Source: CAJXMH01 sp040220135 (GTDB lineage Bacteria > Bacteroidota > Bacteroidia > Flavobacteriales_E > Vicingaceae). From it: a DNA stretch of 64,000 nucleotides. Every line of letters begins with the position of its first letter. The first letter of the stretch is position 1. The DNA is taken from positions 62,001-126,000 of the forward strand of contig JAVJTT010000009.1 of NCBI GenBank assembly GCA_040220135.1, in the 5' to 3' direction. The notes beneath the pieces were generated by a model, which was given only the letters and a program-made list of their open reading frames with translations, made no database searches and was not told where the DNA came from. Both the position numbers and the translations under genes were made by a program. Shown here in pieces: positions 26,109 to 33,129 of the stretch.

Positions 26109-26125
26109 CAGGGGTTCGAACCCTG
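26109..26125 (+). other. Isolated tRNA T-arm-like sequence
   Basis: CAGGGGTTCGAACCCTG is a perfect 5-bp T-stem with the canonical TTCGAAC loop, followed by GGCTCTA like an acceptor strand. No matching D-arm or anticodon arm lies upstream, so it is not a tRNA gene. It may be the 3' part of a tRNA used as an attachment site, as is common for tyrosine-recombinase elements. Confidence 0.4.
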
Positions 26126-26169
26126 GGCTCTATTTTAACCGTCTGCCTTCTAAACAGATGCCCCTATAA

Positions 26170-26192
26170 AAAAGAGGGAGTTTCCTCCCTCT
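26170..26192 (-). terminator. Terminator of the KTSC gene
   Basis: GAGGGAG / CTCCCTC stem with a 4-base loop; on the minus strand it follows the KTSC stop at 26197 and runs into a TTTTTT tract. Confidence 0.7.
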
Positions 26193-26196
26193 CGTT

Positions 26197-26424
26197 TCAC
26201 GCTAACTTCGCGGCGTATCGCTTTCTAATTGATCTACTAATCAAGCTATTCAAACCTTGTCCTCTCTGGGCAAGTCTTTTCATTCTTTCAACGTTATGAA
26301 CTCCTGTTCGAGCATTCGTGTACAGATAAAGTCCTCCATCGTTAAATCGAACCTTGATAAAGTCAGAACCAATCTCGTAAGCAGATACCCCAGAGTTGCC
26401 TCCTAGGTTTCTGTAACGTACCAT
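26197..26424 (-). CDS. KTSC-domain protein, 75 aa
   Basis: The sequence NSGVSAYEIGSDFIKVRFNDGGLYLYTNARTG fits the beta-rich KTSC fold (a small domain named after a Lys-Thr-Ser-Cys motif), followed by a helix with RMKRLAQRGQGLNSLISRSIRKRYAAKL. KTSC proteins are short, found in phages, plasmids and accessory islands, and some are thought to be nucleic-acid-associated; function is unknown. It is one of two genes inside the cassette bounded by IR1 and IR2 and has its own terminator. Confidence 0.65.
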   Translation of the reverse strand: MVRYRNLGGNSGVSAYEIGSDFIKVRFNDGGLYLYTNARTGVHNVERMKRLAQRGQGLNSLISRSIRKRYAAKLA

Positions 26425-26471
26425 GGTGCTAGATTTATTGGTTAATAATTAAAATGAATTAGAAAAGAAAA

Positions 26472-26487
26472 AGGGGATTTCTCCCCT
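26472..26487 (-). terminator. Terminator of the 44-aa basic protein gene
   Basis: AGGGGA / TCCCCT stem with a 4-base loop, followed on the minus strand by a T-rich tract (reading TTTTTCTTTTCT). It separates the two cassette genes. Confidence 0.6.
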
Positions 26488-26493
26488 CTGTCT

Positions 26494-26628
26494 TTACTTG
26501 CCTTTCTTTTTTTCTCTTTGGGACAAAGCACTCCCTGCAGCTGTCTTACTGTTCTTTCCAGTTCTCTTGTCTCTGAGAACCTTAGACGCAGATTTTGCAG
26601 CTTTCCTGCTAGTAACCTTCTTAGCCAT
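26494..26628 (-). CDS. Small basic protein, 44 aa (accessory-island type)
   Basis: This ORF reads MAKKVTSRKAAKSASKVLRD and continues with KTAAGSALSQ and a Lys-rich end. Short proteins with the same VTS...AAS.ASKvLrD...SK.aAGSALSQ pattern are scattered in accessory regions of many bacteria; their function is unknown. The composition suggests a helical, nucleic-acid-binding protein. It is upstream of the KTSC gene on the same strand, each with its own terminator. It is too short for normal gene finding but the pattern match makes it real. Confidence 0.65.
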   Translation of the reverse strand: MAKKVTSRKAAKSASKVLRDKRTGKNSKTAAGSALSQREKKKGK

Positions 26629-26706
26629 AAGCTTTTAAGTTTTAATTAAACACTATGGTAGTTTCTATTTTGTTAGCTACATTTGCGTCCTTCTAAAAAC
26701 AAAAAT

Positions 26707-26758
26707 GATGACAGCTATCAGGTAAAAACTTCCTTCAAAACCTGATAGTCTGCTCATC
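26707..26758. repeat. Hairpin inside the cassette near IR2
   Basis: CTATCAGGT (26715-26723) pairs perfectly with ACCTGATAG (26740-26748), and the stem can continue after small bulges through GATGA (26707-26711) and TCATC (26754-26758). The remaining 26629-26871 stretch holds no ORF; it contains short dyads such as CTGAC/GTCAG near 26780-26800. Confidence 0.45.
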
Positions 26759-26871
26759 AATAAAGTTTCCAAAAATCTCCTGACTGACTTATTGTCAGCC
26801 CCTAGTTTTCAACAGTTTAATCACATTTTTCAACGATTTAATTAACTGACTAATGTGTATAAGGCCTGAGC

Positions 26872-26978
26872 GAGCTATTTAACATAGTGTACATTATAGT
26901 TGACAGTTTTTATCCTTTAAAAATCAATCGTCTAAAACTGTGCGAAGCGCACCTATAATGCACATTATGTTACTTAGC
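26872..26978. repeat. Inverted-repeat site IR2, right boundary of the cassette
   Basis: The left arm (26872-26899) is the exact reverse complement of the right arm of IR1, and the right arm (26953-26978) is the exact reverse complement of the left arm of IR1: 54 bases without a mismatch. The loop differs but again holds an 8-bp stem, ACAGTTTT / AAAACTGT. Its left arm contains ATTTAAC, fitting the RYYYAAC half of an attC core box. Exact arms with unrelated loops point to selection on the arms. Confidence 0.7.
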
Positions 26979-26985
26979 ATGGGGA

Positions 26986-27073
26986 CTTTTTAAACCTTAT
27001 TTTCCGGTGGTCAGAGCAGCTTTTGTACTCATGTGCTGCTATTGGGTGGACTTAAAAAATGGGGTTTAAAAAG
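26986..27073. repeat. Composite hairpin B, right of the cassette
   Basis: CTTTTTAAACC (26986-26996) pairs perfectly with GGTTTAAAAAG (27063-27073); inside, AGCAGC (27015-27020) pairs with GCTGCT (27035-27040). It starts seven bases after IR2, just as hairpin A ends six bases before IR1, giving a mirror-symmetric boundary. Confidence 0.55.
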
Positions 27074-27093
27074 GCTTGGCGTGGTGCGGGGAA

Positions 27094-27150
27094 GCCAATA
27101 AAACCAAGAGGATTGTCCCGACCAATCGGGACAATTTTGGTTTTATTGGC
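27094..27150 (-). terminator. Long nested hairpin downstream of the Fic gene
   Basis: Outer stem GCCAATAAAACCAA / TTGGTTTTATTGGC (perfect) surrounds an inner ATTGTCCCGA / TCGGGACAAT stem. It lies 14 bases after the Fic stop on the minus strand and probably terminates the ATPase-recombinase-Fic transcript. The inner CCCGA...TCGGG is related in style to the palindromes in the tRNA remnants. Confidence 0.6.
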
Positions 27151-27164
27151 TGTGGACTCGGTTC

Positions 27165-28241
27165 TTATTTCTTGTAGTGATACTCTACTCCTCTTCCTGC
27201 TCCGGTTTTTATAATCATTCCTTCATTGACAAGATAGGCTAAATCCTTTTTGATGGTATTGCGGGAGTAGTTCGCTAAGCCTTGATCGATGTCTTTGATC
27301 TTAGCGGTTTGATGTTCTTTTAAAAAGGCAACTACTTGCTGTTGGCGCTCATTTAAAACTACTTTTAACTTGCTGTAGGTTTCGTACTTTGCTTCTAATC
27401 GATTGGTTAATTCTACTAGACTTTCTAAAAAGAACAACACCCACTTTTCCATGCTTTCCGTTTTCTTATAACGGTTCTTCTGTCCGTCCATCAAAGCTCG
27501 GTAATAGGCTTCTTTCCGCTCTTCTATAATGTGTTCAAAGGATACGTATTGGGTAAACTCATAGCCTTGTTTCATCAATAATAAAGTGGTCAAGACTCTT
27601 GACAATCTCCCATTTCCATCTTGGTAAGGGTGAGTGGATAAAAATTCATAAACAAATGCTGCCGTGGTAATCACAGGGTGCATATCTGATTCGGCTAATC
27701 GCTCTTTTAACCAAACGATCAATTCTTCCATCTCCTTACTTGTTAAAGCGGGATCTGTGGTTTTAAAAATAGTTCGCTGTGTTCCATCAGGATAGTTTGC
27801 CACCACTTGGTTGGATAAGGTTTTATATTTCCCTTTATGCTTTTGGTCTTTGTTGCTATGCTTTAATAAGATGCTGTGCAATTGATGGATGTATCGTTCT
27901 GTTATTTCTATCTCCTGATAATTATCTAAAACGATTTGCAAAGCTTCGTAATAGCCGACTACTTCTTGCTGTTCTCTGCTTTCTAACTTGGTGACTTTTA
28001 CTGATTTTAAGAGCTGCTCTACTTCTCCATCACTTAAGGTTGCTCCTTCTATTCGGGTAGAGGATCCGATACTTTCTATGGTGGCTATCTTACGGAGTTC
28101 TTTTAAATGCTTGCTATTTCTCAATTCTATGGTTTCCCAACTTCCTTTAAAGCTGTCGATAATACTCAAAGCTTTCATAATTTGCTGATAAACTTTGCCG
28201 CTAAAGTCTAATTTATCGCTTATCTTTTTGGGTATATCCAT
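27165..28241 (-). CDS. Fic family protein (AMPylator) with N-terminal inhibitory motif
   Basis: The catalytic motif His204-P-Y-Q-D-G-N-G-R212-L-S-R215 is complete, so nucleotide transfer (usually AMP) to a protein hydroxyl is expected. The inhibitory motif (S/T)xxxE(G/N) is present as Ser61-T-R-I-Glu65-Gly66 in the N-terminal helix, making this a self-inhibited (class II) Fic. A winged-helix-like C-terminal domain (about 295-358, RQQQVVAFLKEH ... RNTIKKDLAYLVNEG) could bind DNA. It is last in the mobile-element operon, 50 bases after the second recombinase; Fic proteins are frequent cargo or addiction genes there. Confidence 0.9.
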   Translation of the reverse strand: MDIPKKISDKLDFSGKVYQQIMKALSIIDSFKGSWETIELRNSKHLKELRKIATIESIGSSTRIEGATLSDGEVEQLLKSVKVTKLESREQQEVVGYYEALQIVLDNYQEIEITERYIHQLHSILLKHSNKDQKHKGKYKTLSNQVVANYPDGTQRTIFKTTDPALTSKEMEELIVWLKERLAESDMHPVITTAAFVYEFLSTHPYQDGNGRLSRVLTTLLLMKQGYEFTQYVSFEHIIEERKEAYYRALMDGQKNRYKKTESMEKWVLFFLESLVELTNRLEAKYETYSKLKVVLNERQQQVVAFLKEHQTAKIKDIDQGLANYSRNTIKKDLAYLVNEGMIIKTGAGRGVEYHYKK

Positions 28242-28291
28242 TTTTTATCCAATTTTATCCAATTACAAAGTAACTATATTTCTATTCATTG

Positions 28292-29227
28292 CTAAAACGG
28301 ATGGAACGCATCTATTTCTTTCTGTAAATCTTCTGTCTGATTAACCAAGTACGCTTCGGTTGAACTTACATATCTGTGACCGGCCATGTACTGAACTTTT
28401 CTAAGATTATACTCTTTCAACCAATGAGTGATCACAGATGTCCGAACTTGTTTGAAGTTAATAAAATCGCTGTTTATTTCTCTTATTTCTTGGCTAAATC
28501 GCTTCCAAATATGAAGTACGGTTTTACCTCTTTTGTACTTTTTTCCAATTGGCGGACTACTGATAAAAAGATAATCGGTTGGTTCTTCAGAATAACTTAA
28601 AAGTTCAGCTCTTATCTTATTTACATATTCCATTAAGCCCATGATTTGATGGGCTTTTAATTCTAATAGCCTTTCGTTACTCTTTCTTCCGCCTCTGATT
28701 AATAATTGCCCTTCTTTTAGTTTTAAGTCATTTAATTGCATTTTATTGACTTCTGCGGTGGTTAATCCTTGATAGATCATCAGACCTATGATTACTTTAT
28801 TTCTTGCTTTTCCTAAGCGAACTGCTTTAAACCAATTCCGTTTTGCTTGCTCATCTTCCTCACTTGGTACTTCATAATTGTGATAAATCCGTTCTAATTC
28901 GTGTTTTTCTAAAATGGGATAAAGTTTCTGCTTCTTTCCGCCTTTAATTTTCAAGTGCTGAACTGGATTTTCTAGTCGTTGACCTATCTCAATTTGATAG
29001 TTGAAGAAGTGTTTAATTACTGTGAGTCGTGTATTTCTGGTTTTATTCTCATAACCTCTTTTAGTCAAGACATTTTGGTAAGCCATCACTTCTTTGGCGC
29101 TTGCCTGTTCGGGTTCTGTGTTGTCTCGGTCCAAATAGCTTATAAAGTCTAAGATGTAACCGTTATAGTTTTCAACTGTGGATTTACTGTTTCCTCTACT
29201 TTGCAAGTAATTCTTAAAGCTTATCAT
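28292..29227 (-). CDS. Tyrosine recombinase 2 (divergent active site)
   Basis: The protein has the SAM-like N-terminal DNA-binding domain (about 1-95) and a catalytic domain. Residues expected at the six active positions read: Thr156 instead of the first Arg (YQGLTTAEV), Lys182 (GGRKSNE), Lys259 instead of His with Arg262 kept (NFKQVRTSV), His284 (MAGHRYVS) and Tyr293 (TEAYLVN). The nucleophile, one Arg and one His remain, but the first Arg and first His are replaced. It overlaps recombinase 1 by 14 bases, so the pair is co-translated. It may act as a partner subunit in a heteromeric recombinase. Confidence 0.85.
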   Translation of the reverse strand: MISFKNYLQSRGNSKSTVENYNGYILDFISYLDRDNTEPEQASAKEVMAYQNVLTKRGYENKTRNTRLTVIKHFFNYQIEIGQRLENPVQHLKIKGGKKQKLYPILEKHELERIYHNYEVPSEEDEQAKRNWFKAVRLGKARNKVIIGLMIYQGLTTAEVNKMQLNDLKLKEGQLLIRGGRKSNERLLELKAHQIMGLMEYVNKIRAELLSYSEEPTDYLFISSPPIGKKYKRGKTVLHIWKRFSQEIREINSDFINFKQVRTSVITHWLKEYNLRKVQYMAGHRYVSSTEAYLVNQTEDLQKEIDAFHPF

Positions 29228-30167
29228 ATTTCTCTTCGGTTAAATGAGTGTAGATTTGAGTAGTTTCTAAGCTGGAATGCCCTAAGAACCGTTGTATTTT
29301 CTGTAAATCCATTCCGTTTTGGAGCAAATGTGTAGCAATAGAATGCCGTAAAGTGTGAAGCCCAATTTCTTTTTGATGTAGTTCCGGATTATCGGTAAAG
29401 AGTACTAATACTTTTAACCTTTTGTACATGCTGTCTCCGGTCATGGGTTTGCCTCGAAGTCCTATAAATAAATGGCTTGGATTGTGCTCTTTGAGTAGTA
29501 ATGATCGGAAATTGTAAATGTAATCTTGCAGGTATTCTGAACTGCTTTTGCTAAATGGAACTAAGCGTTCTTTGTAACCCTTCCCATGTTTCACATGAAT
29601 AAATCTTCTATCAAAATTGATATCTGCGGTTTTTACGTTAGCTCCTTCATTTCTTCTTAATCCACAAGCATAAAAAATAGTTAACAGAGCTCTATCTCTC
29701 GCACTAATAGCTTCTCTTAAATAGTGGTTCTTATCTCCGTGCAATCCGTGTTTAGCTACTTCATAGAGTTCTTTGACTTCTGCTTGTGTTAATACGGTTG
29801 GGCTTCGTTCTTCTAATTTGAGTTGCTTTAAGGTTACCGGTGGTATTCCGTTTACTCCTTTATGCTTTAAAAACTCGTAAAACTTATACAAGGTTTGAAT
29901 ATGGCTATTAATATGATGATTACTTAAGCCACCACCTCGTTTTTTATTCTCTCTGCTAATAATGTGATTGTAGTAACGCTTGTAGTGTTCTGTTTTTAGC
30001 TGATTGATTTGATTTACTTGCTGACTTTCTAAGAAATGTAAAAACTCTCGGATAGCATTGGGCATATTGTAAACCATTTGCCTAGAGTAACCTAAGATGT
30101 TCAACCACTCACCGAAAGCTTGCTCTAAATATTCGTAACTGCCGTTTTTTAATACTAGCTGTCTCAC
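29214..30167 (-). CDS. Tyrosine recombinase 1 (canonical active site)
   Basis: A SAM-like core-binding domain (about 8-105) is followed by a catalytic domain from about 120. The full set of active residues is visible: Arg171 (CGLRRNEG), Lys196 (KHGKGYKER), His271-x-x-Arg274 (LHTLRHS), His297 (FLGHSSL) and Tyr306 (TTQIYTHL). It resembles XerC/D-type integrases. The gene is second in an operon after the ATPase (41-base gap) and overlaps recombinase 2, so the element carries two recombinases, one intact and one altered. It likely cuts at the element's own sites; IR1 and IR2 are candidates. Confidence 0.93.
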   Translation of the reverse strand: MRQLVLKNGSYEYLEQAFGEWLNILGYSRQMVYNMPNAIREFLHFLESQQVNQINQLKTEHYKRYYNHIISRENKKRGGGLSNHHINSHIQTLYKFYEFLKHKGVNGIPPVTLKQLKLEERSPTVLTQAEVKELYEVAKHGLHGDKNHYLREAISARDRALLTIFYACGLRRNEGANVKTADINFDRRFIHVKHGKGYKERLVPFSKSSSEYLQDYIYNFRSLLLKEHNPSHLFIGLRGKPMTGDSMYKRLKVLVLFTDNPELHQKEIGLHTLRHSIATHLLQNGMDLQKIQRFLGHSSLETTQIYTHLTEEKYDKL

Positions 30168-30208
30168 TCCTTCCTGTTTATTTTTTTAAGGTCTCGTGTA
30201 ATTGCATT

Positions 30209-32224
30209 TCATGGCAATTGAAATACATAATGTCGATCTTCGGAAAAACGTTTCAGCAATCCTGCCTTGTGCAAGTCTCTTAAATACTGATTTTCATTAT
30301 TTCTGTTTCTTCCGGTTAATTCTGCAACCTCTTTGGTGGTAAAGTTTTGTTTCCCCATTTTCTTATTGGCTTCTTTGATCTTCTGATAAGTAAATTTTGC
30401 GGCTCCAAACAACCTTACTTTACTTCGACTTTCCTCAGCATAAATTTCTTTTGCTTGCTTATCCTTTTTTGGTTTTTCTTGAGCTATAGCATTTAACTCA
30501 CTCTCTTTCTTTGCTTTAATCAGCTCACTTTCTTCATTGAGCCGTTTTGAGCTTTTGAGCTCTTCGACAGGCTCAGAACATCGCTTTTCGGCTTTTATCG
30601 GATTAACTCTTAACTCTGGTCGGTGCTTTTCTAGCTCTTTTAAACTGTCGTCTAATATGCTTGTGATCTGCTCTTGTAAGGCTTGGTACTCTTCATAACT
30701 TACTACTTGATATTGATAGGCTTTGCTTCCTTTTTGTTTCTCTGCTCTTAAATAACCACAGTTTGTAAGGGCTAAATGATAACGCTTAATGGTTGGTAAT
30801 GAGGTTCTAAATAGTTTGCTAATTTCTCGGTTCGTAAAGCCGGAGCCCGGCTGGCGTTCATTCTCCTTTTCTTCTTTTTTAAGATGTTGCTTTAAGCGTT
30901 CAAAATGATTTCTACATGCTCCGCTTAAATCATCTGACTTTCTTAGTAAAATGGATTTTAGAAGTTTATTAGCTGCGGCAATATCATCAATCGTCGTCTC
31001 TATATAGATTTCTCCTGTTTGGGTGTCGACCTTCGACTTTCGTTGGTGTTGATAGTAAAAAGTAACCGCTTCAATAAATTGCAAATAGTGATTATTGGTT
31101 CTTCTGGGTTTAAATACTTCTCTTGGGATTTGCAAGTATTCTGCGAAGGGATTAACTACTTTAACTGGCTCAAGTAATCGCTGACAGTTGCAGAGAAGCT
31201 CCGCGGCTATTCTTTCCTCTTCTGTATTTAACTTGCCTGCGGAGGATCTCCGCTGATATTCCATGATTCTTCGGTCTTGTTCTTCACTTTCATCTAAGTA
31301 AATCAAAAAGGATCTGTTGGCATTATCTTCGTAGATCTGCTCCTTGGTGGTACAACCCGCAACACTTACAGGACCTTCTACCACTAAATGCAAGGTTCTG
31401 GTTTCTCCTTTGGTATTTTTATGAGCTACGGTTTTAGATATTCTCTTTTTAGATTGTAATTCTCTTAAAGGATAAAGCACATTTTCTGCCCCATCCAAAT
31501 CTTCTATTAAGATCAGTTTGTTTTTGAGTTCTCTTTGACCGAAGTAGTAAAAGGCGTTTTCTGATAAAGTGGTTATTTCTATTCGATCTTCTTCCGGTAT
31601 TAACTCCCCTACTTTTTCCTGTAAATGGGTTTTTCCAGTTCCTGAACTTCCTAAACTTACAATGTGTAAAGGCTGGTTTCTCTTTCTGCTGGTGAAGATC
31701 AGAAACATAATCAGGCGGTTGGTTTCTTCGCCCACTACTCCACTTTTTCCGATTAGCTCATTTGTTCTTTCTAAAAGGTTCGGGGATTTCAAAAAGGCTT
31801 CTGCTTCTTTGCGTTCTTCTGCTGATAGTTTAGGAGGCTCGTATGGTTTAGGTTGATTCTCTTTGATTTGCTTCATGCGGTACTCTTCTAACTCTGCGGT
31901 TAATTCTGCTATACTTCCGGCTACTAGATTTAATCCTACTTCCAACTTCTCCGCGGTTTTTCTAATCAGCTTTTCGGTTTGGTTGTCATTGTATAAATCT
32001 AAATTGTGCCTTACCGGTGGCACAGAGCTATTCTTTAATTCTATTTTTAAGGTGCTTCGCATTCTGTCTAATCCTTCTAATTTGATGCCACCGAGTACCG
32101 TTAATTTGAGTAGATCGTTTTGATAGATTAGCGATTGCTCATTTCTAAAATCTATTTTTTTTGGTATTCGCGAACTCTCTTTGTTCGTTTCTGGATTGTG
32201 GAAGTTGTTTTTTTCTGCTGCCAT
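30209..32224 (-). CDS. P-loop ATPase with two winged-helix domains, mobile-element replication or recombination helper
   Basis: Walker A is GSSGTGKT (residues 192-199) and Walker B is LILIEDLD (about 237-244). The surrounding sequence (SGVVGEETNRLIMFLIFTSR, YYFGQRELKNKLILIED, VEGPVSVAGCTT, DNANRSFLIYLDES) matches the ATPase half of large primase-like proteins found in tyrosine-recombinase elements; the primase half (CHC2 zinc finger, Toprim) is absent. Two winged-helix-like segments follow (about 455-520, SGFTNREISKLFRTSLPTIKRY, and 625-670, NFTTKEVAELTGRNR). A linker near residues 548-555 (SEPVEEL) is encoded by a palindromic repeat. It heads the recombinase operon and is probably controlled from 32239-32263. 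Confidence 0.7.
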   Translation of the reverse strand: MAAEKNNFHNPETNKESSRIPKKIDFRNEQSLIYQNDLLKLTVLGGIKLEGLDRMRSTLKIELKNSSVPPVRHNLDLYNDNQTEKLIRKTAEKLEVGLNLVAGSIAELTAELEEYRMKQIKENQPKPYEPPKLSAEERKEAEAFLKSPNLLERTNELIGKSGVVGEETNRLIMFLIFTSRKRNQPLHIVSLGSSGTGKTHLQEKVGELIPEEDRIEITTLSENAFYYFGQRELKNKLILIEDLDGAENVLYPLRELQSKKRISKTVAHKNTKGETRTLHLVVEGPVSVAGCTTKEQIYEDNANRSFLIYLDESEEQDRRIMEYQRRSSAGKLNTEEERIAAELLCNCQRLLEPVKVVNPFAEYLQIPREVFKPRRTNNHYLQFIEAVTFYYQHQRKSKVDTQTGEIYIETTIDDIAAANKLLKSILLRKSDDLSGACRNHFERLKQHLKKEEKENERQPGSGFTNREISKLFRTSLPTIKRYHLALTNCGYLRAEKQKGSKAYQYQVVSYEEYQALQEQITSILDDSLKELEKHRPELRVNPIKAEKRCSEPVEELKSSKRLNEESELIKAKKESELNAIAQEKPKKDKQAKEIYAEESRSKVRLFGAAKFTYQKIKEANKKMGKQNFTTKEVAELTGRNRNNENQYLRDLHKAGLLKRFSEDRHYVFQLP

Positions 32225-32238
32225 TTAAAAAAAGTTTT

Positions 32239-32263
32239 TTGCCAAACATGTTTGACAAATGTA
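32239..32263 (-). promoter_or_regulatory. Operator-promoter of the ATPase-recombinase operon
   Basis: TTGCCAAACATGTTTGACAA (32239-32258) is a 20-bp dyad with one mismatched pair. On the minus strand its end overlaps TACATTTG (32263-32256), a perfect TAnnTTTG -7 element. A repressor bound here would block the promoter; the XRE protein encoded divergently is the obvious candidate. Confidence 0.6.
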
Positions 32264-32301
32264 GAGCATTGTTTCCAATCAAACAACCAATGTTTATTTC
32301 T

Positions 32302-32328
32302 TTTGTCAAATACCTTTACCTAAATTTG
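32302..32328 (+). promoter_or_regulatory. Promoter and half-site for the XRE gene
   Basis: TAAATTTG (32321-32328) is a perfect -7 element 37 bases before the XRE start; the TTTG at 32302-32305 is closer than the usual 19-base spacing. The sequence TTTGTCAAA (32302-32310) repeats the half-site of the operator at 32239-32258, so the regulator may also control itself. Confidence 0.45.
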
Positions 32329-32364
32329 TTCGTATTCTTTATAAACCCTTGACTTTAGGCAAGC

Positions 32365-32700
32365 ATGTTGAACATTGGAGAGCGTATAACACAACTTCGC
32401 AAACGAAGTAATTTATCTCAAGAGGAATTGGCCAAAAGAGCGGAAGTCTCTCGTACCATCATTGGCAATTATGAGCGTAACGCTAACACGCCTTCTATTG
32501 AGGTACTAATAAAACTAGCTAGGGTTTTTAATGTGAGTGTGGATTACCTAATTGGGGAAGGACAGCTCTCGGCTTTGGATAAGGACTTACTTAAACGTAT
32601 TGAGGATATTGAAGAGTTAGACCCGGAGACGAAGCAACACCTTTTCTTTTTGATTGATAATGTCATTCAGAATGCTAAAACTAAAAAGGCGTTTGGGTAA
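32365..32700 (+). CDS. XRE-family (Cro/CI-like) transcriptional regulator
   Basis: The N-terminal helix-turn-helix (about 1-62: RITQLRKRSNLSQEELAKRAEVSRTIIGNYERNANTP, given here in part) is a standard HTH_3, and the short C-terminal region (about 70-111) looks like a dimerisation helix. It is transcribed away from the ATPase operon across a 140-bp region with two matching operator sequences, so it is the likely repressor of the mobile element. Its last 47 bases overlap the start I give for the next gene. Confidence 0.9.
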   Translation: MLNIGERITQLRKRSNLSQEELAKRAEVSRTIIGNYERNANTPSIEVLIKLARVFNVSVDYLIGEGQLSALDKDLLKRIEDIEELDPETKQHLFFLIDNVIQNAKTKKAFG

Positions 32701-33100
32701 TTCTGATAAGCCCGATTACAGGAAAGCTCTAAATACTATGCTTTCTCTCTACTATAAGAAGGACGGTGCTTTTCAAATTTCTAGAGAAATTCATCATAAC
32801 GGCATTCATTTTAAAGCAAATGATATTATGGCTTGCATCAATACTTTAATGGATGATGGTCATATCAAAGACCTTGCTCCGGGATATTCCATGATTCCTC
32901 TTTGTGCTATTACTGGTAAGGGTAAGGTATTTCATGAACAAGGTGGCTACCAAGATGATTCTACTAGGTTTGATAAAATTGTAAAATGGGCTAAGAATAA
33001 TAAGTTCCTTGCTTGGATTCTGATTGTTTTTGTGGTGGTTGCTGCTTTGATTGGCTTTGTCGTTAGCTTGATTGCTATATATGAGTTTTTCAATAAGTAA
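32654..33100 (+). CDS. Small protein with winged-helix-like N-terminus and C-terminal membrane helix
   Basis: After an uncertain start (32654, 32660 or 32672, all overlapping the XRE gene) the protein has a helix-rich part with a wing-like segment (NTMLSLYYKKDGAFQISREIHHNGIHFKANDIMACINTL is its core, residues ~27-65), a glycine turn and one membrane helix near the C-terminus (about 118-142, AWILIVFVVVAALIGFVVSLIAIY). I do not recognise the family. Overlap with the regulator implies co-expression. It could tether a DNA-binding head to the membrane, but this is inference. A terminator follows directly. Confidence 0.5.
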   Translation: MIMSFRMLKLKRRLGNSDKPDYRKALNTMLSLYYKKDGAFQISREIHHNGIHFKANDIMACINTLMDDGHIKDLAPGYSMIPLCAITGKGKVFHEQGGYQDDSTRFDKIVKWAKNNKFLAWILIVFVVVAALIGFVVSLIAIYEFFNK

Positions 33101-33101
33101 A

Positions 33102-33124
33102 AAGCCCCTGAGATTTCAGAGGCT
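33102..33124. terminator. Hairpin between convergent genes
   Basis: AGCCcCTGA / TCAGaGGCT stem with loop GATT, preceded by an A-run. It lies between the 148-aa gene and the convergent 175-aa gene, and is the right edge of the mobile-element gene block. Confidence 0.65.
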
Positions 33125-33129
33125 AACTT

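Noticed and set aside
26105..26299. 64-aa plus-strand ORF near the KTSC gene
   Set aside because: It begins in the T-arm-like sequence and is antisense to the KTSC gene; no protein-like features.
25830..26978. Classical integron with attC sites
   Set aside because: Only one core box of each site fits well, the two sites are inverted to each other rather than head-to-tail, and neither recombinase shows an evident IntI-type extra domain. Kept as a finding, not as a call.
25709..27073. CRISPR array
   Set aside because: The repeated hairpins are inverted, few and unequal; there are no regularly spaced direct repeats and no cas genes anywhere in the window.
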